NCBI GenBank assembly: GCA_013399875.1
Contig: VXAZ01018984.1
Coordinates: 6,301,503-6,365,502, forward strand
Length of the DNA: 64,000 nt
Direction: 5' to 3'
From: Gymnorhina tibicen
Lineage: Eukaryota; Chordata; Aves; Passeriformes; Artamidae
The position numbers and the translations under genes were made by a program. This document shows positions 36,856 through 64,000 of the stretch, one piece after another. The notes under the pieces are model-generated. The model saw only the letters and a program-made list of their open reading frames with translations, was not told the origin of the DNA and searched no databases. Positions within the stretch are counted from its first letter, which is position 1; each line of letters begins with the position of its first letter.

Positions 36856-39070
36856 TGGAGTGGCTGCCTTGTCGTGTGGGGAAGCAGGGAGAGGCTGCTC
36901 CAGGCATCAACACTGCCTCTCCCCCCGTCCTGTCTCAAAGTCAGGCACGTCCTCCTTGGGAGAGCTTGGCCTTGAGACCAGCCCCGAGTCATTCCATCCC
37001 TTGGTTTCTCTGCCTTTCGTCCCTCTCACAGAGCAGCAGTGCCTTTTCCTCATGGCAGTGAAGGCCACCAAGGCTTCTCTGTGTGTGCAGGCAGGTGGCT
37101 GTGGCTCAGGGAACCCTGACCACTGGGAGCTCGGCCTCAGGGTGCTGTCCTGGCTCCCCAGCACTGTGGGACACCATTCAGTACATGCAAATGTAACTAA
37201 TTCAGTAGCTCAGATGCCAGCTGTGACGAAGAATTTTTCTATGAGAAAGGTGAATTAAGAACAAGTAAAGTACTTCCTTGCTTCCGTGGTAAATATAAAT
37301 GCATATGTGGTGAGACACATACATTGCATTTATGATCCATCCACCTAAACATAAATAAATATGTACACATAGGAATGTGCACAAATCCTCTTATATACAA
37401 TATAATGTGTGCACATTGCTGTGTGATCTGTATTGTATAATTGTCTAAGGTCTAGATAGTGTTGTATCTAGTGTGTATAGTCTGTATTTTGTGTGTAGTG
37501 TGTTGCAGTATTGTAGATAACATGTATTATACTACAGAGGTAAGTGTGTATATGCTTTATATAATATACAAATGCAAAATGTGTGTATATTTGTATTTAC
37601 ACATCACACATCTCTTTTCCAGTAGCAGGTGTCAGCCCTGTTCAGCTGAGGAGGAGGGGGCAGGAGGGGCCAGGGCTGTTGAGGACTTTATGAGCCACTG
37701 TATTGAGCTGAGCCACCCTTGGCAGCATCCCACACAGAATAGAAGCCATCACCAAACACCTGCAGCCAAAATCGTTGTATTTTCTTGTTTTATACAAAAT
37801 ACAAAGTGCACAAATAATTATTTTCAATCCATTTATGTTAAAAAGGACACCACAGATTCAGTTTGAGGTTGCTTACATAAATCATGTAAACAGAGACCCG
37901 AGCCCAGAGTCACTGAGGTGTCATTAGCTGGGGAATGCACTGGCTGCATGATGGCATTCCCAAGTTGCTTTTGTACAGCAAATGCAGCCTGAAGAAAAGT
38001 GATTACACAAACAATTTTTTCTTTCAGTCAGGCACCCACCCCCACCCTGGTACTGGCTTCTGCACTCAGCCAACCCAAATAATTTGCTATACACCAAGTT
38101 ATTTGCAAAACTATGTATTGTTTGATGTATATATGTATCCATTATTCTAGGAGACGGTTCCCTGCATGCAGGTGTCCAAAGGGAAGCACAGGGATCATAC
38201 ACTTGCTGACCATCCAAGGTCCAGCACGTGTTCCACTCTCCATGCTGTGAGTGTGCAGGTTGGTGAGACTTGAGTGCCCCTTCCAAAAGCAGGAGCTGTC
38301 AATCCACTCCAATCTCCAAGGTCAAGAGCTTTTTACAAGTTTTCCATGACTCTTCTAAATGTGGGGCACCAAGACATGCAGTGGGGGTCTGGGGTGGGCT
38401 GTCCAGTTTGGGCTCTCAGCCAATTCCTGTGTCTTGCACCCCAAGCAAAGGGCCTCTGCCCCCACAGGCTGTGACAGTCAAAGGCAACAAAACCTTAGTG
38501 AACATCTGAGGGAGAAGCAGGAGGAGCCCAGGAAATCCTGCTCGGCCACCAGCCTGGCTTGCTCTCATTGTGCATCTGTGCTTGGCCCCCTAGGATGTAA
38601 GTGCTGCAGGCTCTGACTATGAGCACAATTAATTATGCTACACCAGGCCCCCTCTGGGCCACTTAGTCCCCTTTGGCCAGCTGTGGGTTACTTTGTACTT
38701 CTCCAGCTATTGGACTCACTGCAAACGTTTTTTATGACTCAACCTGTAACAATTTTGGTCTGGTTGCCCAGCTCAGTAGCAGCAGTCAATCCCTGACTTG
38801 CAAACAGCTCCAAAGATGGCTCCTCAGGCTGGAGGATGGCTGGCGGCACTTAGCCTCTGAAACTTGCACACACCAGGAATAACAACCGATGTATCACCAC
38901 AATAATTAAAGAAAAATGCTTTAATTTCACCACTTTTAACAGAAACATCCGTTATTCAACTGTTTACTCAGCAGTAAACAGAATAAAACCAAATGCAACT
39001 TGTAAGAATGACAAGTTTTCCCTCTGTCTTTCACTCCTGCAATCTTATTTTGTGCACCACCCGTTCATGG
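36856..39070. other. Intergenic region between convergent genes
   Basis: No gene can be supported. The left 300 nt are GC-richer. 37.3-37.6 kb is AT-rich with many TGTA/TATG words. 37.6-39 kb is mixed sequence that could be distal FAM13A 3' UTR if a more distal poly(A) site is used; a TATAAA hexamer on the minus strand lies near 37.79 kb. Confidence 0.6.
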
Positions 39071-39091
39071 CCAACATTTACATTTTAATGA

Positions 39092-39097
39092 TTTATT
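39092..39097 (-). terminator. FAM13A: Candidate distal FAM13A polyadenylation signal
   Basis: TTTATT on plus is AATAAA on minus. On the minus strand it is followed within about 40 nt by the GT-rich stretch tgttggccatgaacgggtgg. Confidence 0.55.
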
Positions 39098-39704
39098 ATA
39101 CCACAATGTGGTAACACAGACACATGTCCGAGACAGCCCCTGTGGATAGGAAGCCCAACAGACCCTACTGCCATCCTACAGCAGACAGTTTGTTCTACTG
39201 ACATGGAAAGAGGTTGTCTTACACTAAACAGCTTATTTATATCACATAAAGTACAATTTTGTACAGTACTTCACACCTTTTAAAAAGCACAATCTTGTAT
39301 TTAATGTTCTCCAGTCAATAATCACTGATGTTGGCACAGGCAAATCATCAAACAAAATGCACAGCTGTTGCTTGGATTGACTTGGTGTGGTGGGGCAAAC
39401 ATAATTTCTGGCTATTTGTGGTCAGTGGGAAGTCAAATCATCTGTGGGAGATACAAAGACAACGTTTTAGTGCTCAGGAGTCCTCCTCCTGCGCAGGTTT
39501 GGGAGAGGGGAGTCACAGCATCTGCAAACCCAGGACAAAGTTCAGCATTTGTACATGTATTTCCAGGACTGGAATTTTAAAATTCACTTCTCTCTGATAA
39601 TCTTTCCTAGCAGTTCCCTTCACAACGAGGCAGTTGAAGTTTTGCTTTCTTTTGGCCACGGGGAAGGACTTGAACAGTTCAAAAAGAGAGATGGCTAGGT
39701 GTGG

Positions 39705-39725
39705 TTTTTTTTTTTTTTTTTTTTT
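39705..39725 (-). repeat. A21 tract on the minus strand (T21 on plus)
   Basis: Pure 21-nt homopolymer within the probable FAM13A 3' UTR. It could act as an internal oligo-dT priming site in cDNA data. Confidence 0.85.
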
Positions 39726-42460
39726 AATGTACAACCTCCATTAATAGGATTTGTTACTTTTAGTTTTCAAAGTTCAAAAATATAAACTCTCTAAAGTGCA
39801 TAACTGTACTTACATTTCATAGAAACTATCTGAAATTCTAGCAATATACCATGTAAACAGCAGTAACTAAGCATCAGAAAATGCTACAATCTCATCAGTT
39901 TAAAAATAAAATGGACTGTTCCCTACATATCATTTATCAAGATTTGTCAGGGGAAAAACCCAGCAAAACAGATAATTTATCAGTACACAGTGCAAACAGG
40001 CTTTTAAAAATAAGCAGAGAAAACATACTCCTGGGAAGCCCCGGCCCACTGAAAAAAATGCATGATTATGGAAAAAGGGCAGAAATTGCTTCTCTCATCC
40101 ATTTAAGGGTGTCCAGGCCCAGATGCAGCAGAGCAGGCAGGCTTTAGTCCATTGTAATTCAGCCACATCCCAAAGGCAGGCCAGCTTGAGGCACACGCTC
40201 ACCCTCCAGCCTTTTGCTTTGCTCAACTGGGCCTGAACAATATAAAAATGAGCCAGTGCTAAGGACCTTTTGGGAATCCAGCATTCTTTTTCATCCCACA
40301 CTTCCACCAGCAGAGTGACACTGCAGCCAGCTTGGCTCAGCTGCTTTCCCTAAAATAACTAGGCAGAGCTGACAATGAGAGGAAGAGCCCACAGGAGCAG
40401 GCAAAGGCACAGCTCTGGCTTCCTGGGCTGCCCTGGGTTGGGATAGGGGTTTATCCTGGTCAGGCTTCCCTTCAAAGCACTTTTTGAGCCAATCTGTCAG
40501 CCCAATTAACACACCCCAAGGATCAGAGGAGATCCCATCTCAGGAGACGGGAACTCAGCACCTCTGAAAAGCCAAGCCCCAGGTCAGCACACGAGTCCTC
40601 CGGACTGTTTGGAAATAGAAAATTCAGTCTTTGCTGGTTTTATATAGAACAGGCAATTCTGCAAATCAATAAAAAACCAAACCAAGCTGTGAGTCCCTGT
40701 CCCAAGTGCTTTCACTAACACACACACACCCTGCCTAGCAATGGGCACATGCAGCCCATGGCTGCCTTTGGGAGAGTTCAAGGGATCCTGAAGAGACCAA
40801 AACAGCAGCAGTTTTGGCAAGAACACACACAGCACACATGGCAGGTGAAAGGGGATAAATCTAAGTACCACAGCCCAAATACAACTATTTGTGAGCCCAC
40901 TTGCCCTTAGTAAAGAAGGAAGGGGGAGAAGCTGTTCTGGGAGTCGTCCTGGCTCCTCTGGTGTGGCATGCATGAGGCCTGGCTACAACCAACACTGGAT
41001 TTCATCTCGGCTATTTGGCTTCTGCACATTGGCAATGAGCCCGTGGGGAGCTGAAGAAAGCACTAGAGAAGTGCCCTCCCTTGGCTATCAGGGTGGAGCC
41101 TGGCTCAGGGCAGACTAAAGGATGCACACAAGCCTCTGGAGTGGGAGAGCGAACCCAGGCATCCCAGGGCGGTGGAACTGTGAGCCCTCAGTGACTCGGT
41201 GCCCCTGAACTCAGGGCCTTTCTCTCCTTCAGGCAGCACCTGTTTGACATAAGCACCTGAATCAGGTGTCCCAGGACTTTCTTTTCTAAGAAAGACATAA
41301 GCAAATTTGAAAACACTGCATCGCCAAAACTTGCACTCAAGACAGGGGCCCTTTCCACAGGCAGAGCATGGCTCCATGCTGTCAGTTCCCTGCGGTCCCC
41401 TCTGTGCTGCTATACCTCCTACACTGGGAAGAAAAGCCCATCCTCTGCTGCCACCATCAGTGTTGCTGCTGCAGCCCACACAGGGTTGATGTGCAAGAAA
41501 GAAGAAAATTTAGGTGAGCGAGTTTGTGGGACACCCGTGTGCACTGTTCAGCCTGGGCTCAGGTGTCTGCATCATGATGAAGCACATGTACTAATGGGGG
41601 GGGTCTTCCAGATACCTAACACAGATCTGACACCAGATATTTACCCAACCACCAAAATCCCAAGGGATTCTGACTTAAGGCTTTTAAAACCTCTTCCCTA
41701 TTGCCCAAACATGGTCAGAAGGTCTCAGTATCACCCTCCAAGCAGAACAAGCTGGTAAGAACACTGCATGGCTCATTTTCTTTACTATCCCAAACATGCA
41801 GGTACTTCCTTCTACTTTGGTTGGACTGGCCATCAAAAAAGTGGGAAGAAAACCCAACTCAAGCCTGGGCAAAACTGCAACTCACACCAGCTCTGGCTGA
41901 TGACCAGGAGATTCTTACAGCATTTCTCTAGAGCAACAGAAGATGCTGGACTCCAAACAGTCAGGTCAGAAGTCTGAGCAAATCTTTACTGTAGCTGCAA
42001 GAGAACAGTCTTGGTGCTGTCTGACCTGTGCCTTCACATGAGATCGGTCAGGGCACTTGTCTGTGCAACTAAAGTAGAAGCTATTTGATGATTTCATTAC
42101 TATCAATCCTATTTTGCCTCTTGCTATAATATCCCGGGGAAAAAAAAAAGAATAGCACGGCTGGTTTTGATATTCTAAATATTACAGGATCTGTAAGCAA
42201 ATCAATACAGAAGGCTCCCTTCAGTGCAGTCACTGAGTGCAGTGTTGTGTCTCCTACACTGGCAAACTCCATTTTGGGCATCAGGCCTGGAGAAAGAGTG
42301 GGCAACAGCAAATGTAGAGAGTGACAGAAATCCACCTTTCCTCCCTCTCCCACCTCTGGGAATGACCCTTCAGTTCCCAGGGAGCTCCTCAGCTCTCCCC
42401 AGTCAGGCTCCCGCTGCATCCACTTCATGCATTTGTCCATTTGGTGCTCTCTCCTCTTTG

Positions 42461-42466
42461 TTTATT
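42461..42466 (-). terminator. FAM13A: Candidate proximal FAM13A polyadenylation signal
   Basis: AATAAA on the minus strand begins only about 20 nt after the stop codon. The downstream sequence is purine-rich rather than GT-rich, so it may be weak or unused. Confidence 0.4.
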
Positions 42467-42486
42467 GGCAAAAACAATCTCCTCCT

Positions 42487-57780
<15,294 letters not shown>

Positions 57781-60700
57781 CTGGGAACAGTAAGACAAAG
57801 GCTGGTTTTATCGGGTTTGTTTTATACTGAAGACAGACTCCAGGTAGCTTTCTAATGAACCTTCACCCGCTCGTCCTGGACCGTGACTCTTGTCACCAGG
57901 CATTCTCTGGTCACTACTTGCATCTGCCCTGTGTGCAAAGCAATACGAAGCCTGGCCACAGCAGGTAACCTACACAAATATCAGTCATCTCTTAGGTGCA
58001 ACAGAACACTACCCAAAAGCTGACCAGGAATTACCATGGACTGACACCAAATGAGGCAATCACCAGCTAGCACCTTTGAAGAAAAAGTTATGCTGGACAG
58101 AAAGCATTATTGGCACACAGTTTATAGAAGAGGCAATCAGATTCCAGAAGGAATTTTTTTCGGTTTCAGGATGTACAAATGCTGTAAATGAACAGTATAT
58201 TAATGGTTCTCCTGTAGGCCCCAGCACCCCAATGCGACCCTGTTGCCTGCTACTGGAAGTTCAAAAGCTTAGGAGTAAGCATAGGTTCTTCTAATCTGCA
58301 AGCAAAAGGTGCCTCACATTATCACCTGTTCCACAGGGCGCTTAGCCCACAGATTAACAATTACAGTAATATGGTCTGAGTTTCCCCTTCTTCCTTTCTC
58401 ATGCAATCCTGCTGCTTACAGCATGGTAGAAAAGTGAGGAAATCTTCAGCCCCCTGGACAACCTAATGAGCCAGAAGTAAAAGCACTGTTGTACAGGGAG
58501 GTGGTGGAGTGGGAGAGAAAGGGAAACCCAATTTAGCATTGCTGATTAGCATAACAGAGCCCACGGAAAGCAATCGCCTGAATCTTGTGATCACTCCCTC
58601 CAGATGCCATAAGGAGTCCAACATTTTGTGTTCAGATAGTTTACTAAGCTGATTTGCATGCTCCTACTTAAACTGTCTAATCCTGTGGTGCTAAGAGCCA
58701 GGCTTTGAACTTATAAATCTAACAAACAGTTCTAGAGTCAAGTAACAAAACAAAAACCTTATAGAAAGCTCCCAGACCAGTCGCAGAGCTACGGACTAAT
58801 TGCTTCCTGTGCCTAGTGTGTCTATTCTTCATTCACAAAGAGAGGGGGCTTTTGAAGTTATCAGTTTATGAATAAAAAGCAATGTTTCCTTTTGCTGAAC
58901 AAGGTTAATGTTTTCACGGCGCAGAGTGGATTGGATGAGGATTCCCCTGCAGAACCTCTGTGCTGTTTAACATTCCCTCTCTGTACAATTCAGGCAGTGC
59001 GAGATCATCGCCAGTGCAGCAGTGATGGGCTCAGTGCTGTTTTGCCTGTACACATCTTCAAAAGATGCTCTCTTCCTTTTCCCTTCTTCCTTAGCACATG
59101 GATACAAATGGCACGCCTCTGCTTAGAGGCTGGTGTTGCATGCACATTGGTGTGCTACCCTGAAAGGGATGACAGGAGGTTTTTGCACAAGCTTTTTGCG
59201 TAAGAGCCCCTCAAAGGTGTTCTGGTAGGAGAAGCACGTACGAGTCTGGCTCACAGAGGCTACTTCCATGGGGTTTGCAAGTCCCAAGTCTACGTAGGCT
59301 GTTTTGCCATGGTTTGGAAAGCTTATGCAGCCTGCACTTCCTTCGGTTTATTTCTGAATAAAGAGTTTTTCTAAGCTCCGTTCAACCTTGGCAGTTTCTA
59401 ATACCTAAAATATTTTGCATCCACTTCCCTCTCATGATTTTAGGAAGGGTCTCACAAGATCTTTTGTAGCAAAATAAAGGGTAATACAAAAGGGAAAAAA
59501 TAAATATGTTTGACTAGCCAGGAATGAGAGTTAAACGATGCATGAAATTCTTCTAGACATCTCTCACTTCTAATTGTTTGAATACCTCTTACCCCCAAAA
59601 AGAATTTCCTCTTGGAAATTGTTAAGTAACACCTCCATGGGATTTACATAGATGGAATAAACTTAGAAAAAATCAGGCATATTTAGCAGTAACTAAATTA
59701 AGCTCCTACCACACCAGCTAACAAAGCCATTATTAATCATGCATGATGCATGTGACTTTGTCCAAGGTGGATTTAAAACCAGATAGCATGCGACATTCAG
59801 GGAATTGCAATGGCTCAAAGAGCCTCTGATCAAACCCCAAAAGACAGCAAAGCACTTTATGTAACCTAATTGAGACTGAGGTACGTCTACTTTCTATTTT
59901 GTTGATTTCAAAATACTCCCCCAAAACAGAAACTCCCATTCCAAAGGAGAAAGTGTTACAAAGAAGAAGAAAAAAAAGTCCTAAAAGGAAAAATCAAATT
60001 TTAGACTTGACAGAAGAAATGGCTGCTGTAGAAAATCAGCTTTCTTTAACCCTTGCTCCTGGAAGGCCTGACTCTATGGGTAATTGTGTTTCCCTTGCTG
60101 ACCACATATATATTTAGAAGACAAAACCTCATCTAGACACAAAATGGCTAGACCCCTGAGACCAACACAGCAATTCATCAAGGAACATATTTAGATATGT
60201 ACAATTATGGATTTTATCTACATCAGATCACTAAGTGGACCAGAGCTGCAGTCCAACTGCCTTCTCTCTGCTGGCCAGGTGCCAGGCACTTCAGCTGGAA
60301 GCACTGGAATTGCTGGATCACACAAATGCACAGGAACCCACTAAGGGTAAGCTGCCGCTTTTTCTGACAGTGCACAATCAATTAATTCATCTTTAACAAG
60401 ATGTGTAATATCTTTTGTTATTCATTCAGCCAAGATAGCTATCAAAGCACTCAGCTATTTCTGAAGGCTGCCTAACTCCTAGACTGAATGGTTCAGTTTT
60501 GAAGTATCTGCTGTGAAGTCCAGTTTTAAAGCATCCACTATCATGATTAATGTTGTCACTCTTTCCCCTTTCTCCTAACTGAAGAATAAAATCTCAATAA
60601 AGAATGTAAACATTTTATCTTTTCTTTGCCACTGACTTGACAGAGCAGTTACACTTACTCCTCTTCTGTCCTGAACAGATCTCTCCTGCTCAGGGAAAAC

Positions 60701-63700
60701 TCTCAGTTCTCTACTTATCTCCACATTCTTGCCACGTACTGTTTTTTCCCCCATTTTCCACAATGACAACTTTTCATGAAAAAAAAAAGGNCCACCATGG
60801 CTGTACCAGTGCAGAGAAAGGGTGAAAAAAATTTTAATGTCTTGGTCAGACTCTCTAGGCATGTCTCTCAGGCATGCCTTTTCTAAGCTGGCACAAAAGC
60901 AGTGAACTGTGTGCTGGTATTGAGCCTGCAATCCTTCAGAAGTGCTGCACTCCCTCTCAAAATCCCACAGCCAGCTCATCTTTCAACAAAGCTGTCAGCC
61001 ATCTGCCAGGTGTGGCTCTGCAGAGCTCCACAGGCACACGGAGCATCGCCTATGGCAATACAACCTCTCTTCCAACCTGCTGCATAGAGGGCTCGAGATT
61101 TTAATACACCTGAACCATTAAATGCTTCACACGAGAAGAAGGATTTATTGCATCAAACTGGTGTATTATTGGTGAGCTCAAAGCCATCTTGCTGACAAAA
61201 TCTGACTTTTTTTTATCACTACACTGTATATTTGCCACAGGGTTACTGGGGCTGCAGGGCCAACAGAGCGGTGTCTATGCACAAATACCACATGAGGTGC
61301 AGCCAGCAAAACGCCACAGGCATCTCCTGTTTCCCTGTCTGCAGCCACACAGCTCATACATGCTGCTAACACTGCTTTCACACACACCCATCTGTCAAAC
61401 AATCGAGGCCAAATCTTAGCTACTGTAAATTGAAGTAGGTCCAGAGGGATTAAAAAGTCTAAACTCATTACAACACCTGAGGTGCTAGTATCAAATGCCA
61501 CTTGAAAGACTCCAGAAAGACCTCTCATAATGAAATGAATAAAGTAATTTAAAACCCCATCCAAAGCATTCACTAGCTCAGTAACAACCTATTTTCTTCA
61601 TCTTATAAATAACTTCATGAAAATATCCTTGTTTGAATACATCAGGAGGCACTCTTCCTACATAGATCAAAAGAATAGCCCAAATGCAGCGCTACCACAC
61701 CTTTTCACTTAGTGAGATGACACATCTCTCAGCTAGCAAGCAAACTTTGTATTTTGCTCATAGCATGTCATAACAATCAAAAATACAATTTTAATACATT
61801 GATGCTATTCAGTAAACAATGCAATTTTTTTTCATACTTAGTAATAAAAATAGAATGTGCTTCATCACCTTTTGATTTCTTAGGCTAAAGAGTGCTACAC
61901 ACAAATAACACTGATCAATTTAAGTTCACAGTGTTCAAAAAAAGAAAACTAAATTCAGCTTCCCTTCTGCTATACTATATGGATTTTTCTGCATTACTTT
62001 GGGGTTTTTTTCCATGGGAAAGTATCAATTAAGTCAGTTTTAAAACTTTTGTAGATCAGCTTCACTCTCAGGGTCTCAAGTGCTGCAATACTTGAATTCA
62101 AATTGTGTTTTTAACTTCTGCTTTTATTATTTTTTTTTTAAGCTTGAAGAAAAATGCCTGCTGATTGTTTCATAAGTGCTTGTTACTGCAAACTCTGCTT
62201 GAAATCTCAGCTACAGAACTTTTTTAAAGTGTCAGTAATCGGGTGACATCAGCAGCAATCACACATCATACTGATTTACTGAACTGCCTGCTCAGCCCAA
62301 TCTGCTGACAGGGCCAGCCGCTGCTATGGAGAGCAACATACTTCCAGATTTTCCTTGAGGACAGGATAGCAAGTTCTGGGCTTGAATTAGAAACATTTGG
62401 TGAGAAATCTGCACAACAGTGCCGGACTGTGAGAGAACACTCTGTTCTCCTCAGTCACTGCACCCGATTCAAATGTAATCCACAACAATTAGAAACCTTA
62501 GCTGTGGAAGCAGCTCTGAACATGCCTGCTCCCAAAGCCATCTCAGCTGGCACTCACTGACCAGCTTGGCAGGCAAACCCAGCAGTCAGACGTGACATCC
62601 CAATTCACAGGGACAGCTCGGTCCACACCCAGCTCGATATTAAAACTCCCTGATTCGCACCTGCCAAATGCACACTGGGAAAATACTCCCAGACCATGGG
62701 AAATGCACTGAGACAAGGAGTTCAGCACTTGAATTTTGCTGGGGCGCTGCTCATGCCCTGAGTACTGCGTCAGTAGCCTGATGATTCCTACACAAGCCTC
62801 TATACTTAGCAGGTGAGGGGGATGCAGAAGGCGGGCACATGGCAAAGTGTGAGGCTATGCATTGCGGGGACCAGGGAGAAAATGTCTCTGTCCTCTCTCT
62901 GCTCAGCTTCAGGTAAAGGGAACACAGCCTGAAGAAGTACAGCAAACCTCTCCTCTTGTGTACAGATTTGACTATGAAGTGAACATTATGGGAAAAAAAA
63001 ATCTGGTAGAAATTACTGCTAGTGTAACATAAAAGGCACAGGGCCCTGCCACCTCACCTGGCAGCAGTTATCTGAATTTCGTGCCCCAGAATGAGGGTTT
63101 TTAAGGCAGCTCGGCTCTTCAAACAATAGAGAGCCTGCACGAGTGACAAATAAAAGCCAGTCAGTGGACAAGGCTGTCTTGTGTAATTTTGTGCCCATTG
63201 TTCAAGGCTCTTTCCTAACATTTGACTGAAGGCAGTGACAGCTTACAGCTCAAGGCAAGCCCTCAACCTGTAATTGTTCTCACATGTCATTTGTGAAAGT
63301 CCCAGCAGCTGCCCTGGTCACTAGAGGCTCTGTATTTCCTGCAGTATGATATAGAGGACCTTGACCCCAAACATCAGCTCAACTACGTCCTGAAAGAATG
63401 GGTAATTTCCCAAGAGATGGACTCACCAAATATGCTAGAGCAAAGCAATAAACAGCTCAGTGTTAGAGCATTTGAAGGCACACTCCTTTCGCTGGGGATG
63501 CAACCAGAGCTGTGGCATGGATCATGCAGGGAAGTGTGAAGGTTTGAGTGACTTGGGTTGGCTGGTAGGGAAAGGGAGGATGTCCTGGTTGCTAGAGGTA
63601 TAGATGGGTGGTACAAACCTGCCCTGCAGGGCCAGTCTCAACAACAGACTCTGCTGTTAGCTACAAAAGCAGTCAGAGTTGATGTTAAGATATTCCTCTT

Positions 63701-64000
63701 CCTAGCTGCTGCAAGCTTGATTCCACATCCACAGCTAGGACAGACTCAGTCTCTCCTTGCTGAGACACAGAAGGCACCATTTTGCTGCTGTTCACCCACA
63801 CCAACAAAATGGTGATTCTGGAAGGCACGCATTTCAGAAGATGATGATGTCTCTCTCACCCCAGACAGCTGATTCTTTTGCAACTGCCCACCTCCTCCTC
63901 CTGTGAAATACACGTGAACAGAAGGGAGGAAGGAGGAATCAGAGAGAAGCACAGTCACATGTGCCCATAATCCTGTCTCATATTTGCAGGGCAAGAAAGC
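57781..64000 (-). other. FAM13A: FAM13A intron (5' limit outside window)
   Basis: The upstream FAM13A exon, which would end in a region like human LCDEKNWE, was not found on the minus strand. Splice-flanked short open stretches at 59593-59661 and 63058-63134 show no homology and were not called. One ambiguous base N lies at 60791. Confidence 0.7.
60791..60791. other. Ambiguous base N
   Basis: Single N after an A8GG run in a FAM13A intron, probably an unresolved homopolymer in the assembly. Confidence 0.95.

Larger units (their letters stand above)
39071..42486 (-). other. FAM13A: FAM13A 3' untranslated region (probable)
   Basis: Continues from the FAM13A stop on the minus strand to the next AATAAA at 39097-39092. 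No conserved coding frame lies in it. It contains an A21 tract on the minus strand (39725-39705). The length is inferred from signal position only; a much shorter UTR using the signal at 42466-42461 is possible. Confidence 0.55.

Noticed and set aside
59593..59661. Minus-strand 69-nt open stretch with ttttttctaag acceptor and ggggtaaga donor, phase-compatible with the FAM13A exon at 57780
   Set aside because: The peptide (YSIYVNPMEVLLNNF...) has no resemblance to the FAM13A region expected there, and the splice context could be chance.
62543..62845. 100-codon minus-strand open frame near the right edge
   Set aside because: No family resemblance and no FAM13A match; probably chance.
63058..63134. 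Minus-strand 77-nt splice-flanked stretch ending gccag|gtgagg
   Set aside because: Neither open frame joins in phase with the preferred start at 57780, and neither peptide resembles FAM13A.

Overview
The window is vertebrate nuclear DNA, most likely from a bird. Split genes with GT-AG introns, vertebrate-type proteins and AATAAA poly(A) signals establish a vertebrate. Short introns, few interspersed repeats, a few worn MIR-like SINEs and no sign of the mammalian NAP1L5 retrogene point to a sauropsid, most simply a bird. The species cannot be named from the sequence.

Two genes lie tail to tail. On the plus strand, 23 exons (10887-35268) encode the last 975 residues of HERC3, a 'small HERC' E3 ubiquitin ligase with an N-terminal RCC1-repeat propeller and a C-terminal HECT domain. 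The spliced reading frame is unbroken. Adding the about 75 residues recalled for the missing human N-terminus gives 1,050, the human length. The promoter and first coding exons lie left of the window, and bases 1-10886 are intron. The HERC3 3' UTR runs to a clear poly(A) signal at 36832-36837.

On the minus strand, ten exons (57780 down to 42487) encode the C-terminal about 448 residues of FAM13A: basic/acidic coiled-coil segments, a phosphosite-like R-S-N-T-L-P motif and the conserved C-terminal helices. The RhoGAP domain and N-terminal half lie right of the window. A long 3' UTR probably extends to about 39.07 kb. The 36.9-39 kb stretch between the genes has no supportable gene.

The HERC3/FAM13A convergent pair is the arrangement known in mammals, so this is a conserved syntenic block. 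No new multi-gene system is visible. The points most worth a second look are: a GC-AG intron with an equally in-frame GT-AG alternative, extreme third-position GC in two HERC3 exons with a sharp edge inside one of them, a 24-nt micro-exon, an intronic cluster of inverted GTCATTA/TAATGAC boxes with an octamer, a perfect 22-bp palindrome, and competing poly(A) signals for FAM13A. Exon limits were placed by reading frame, splice consensus and remembered human protein sequence, not by alignment or transcripts.
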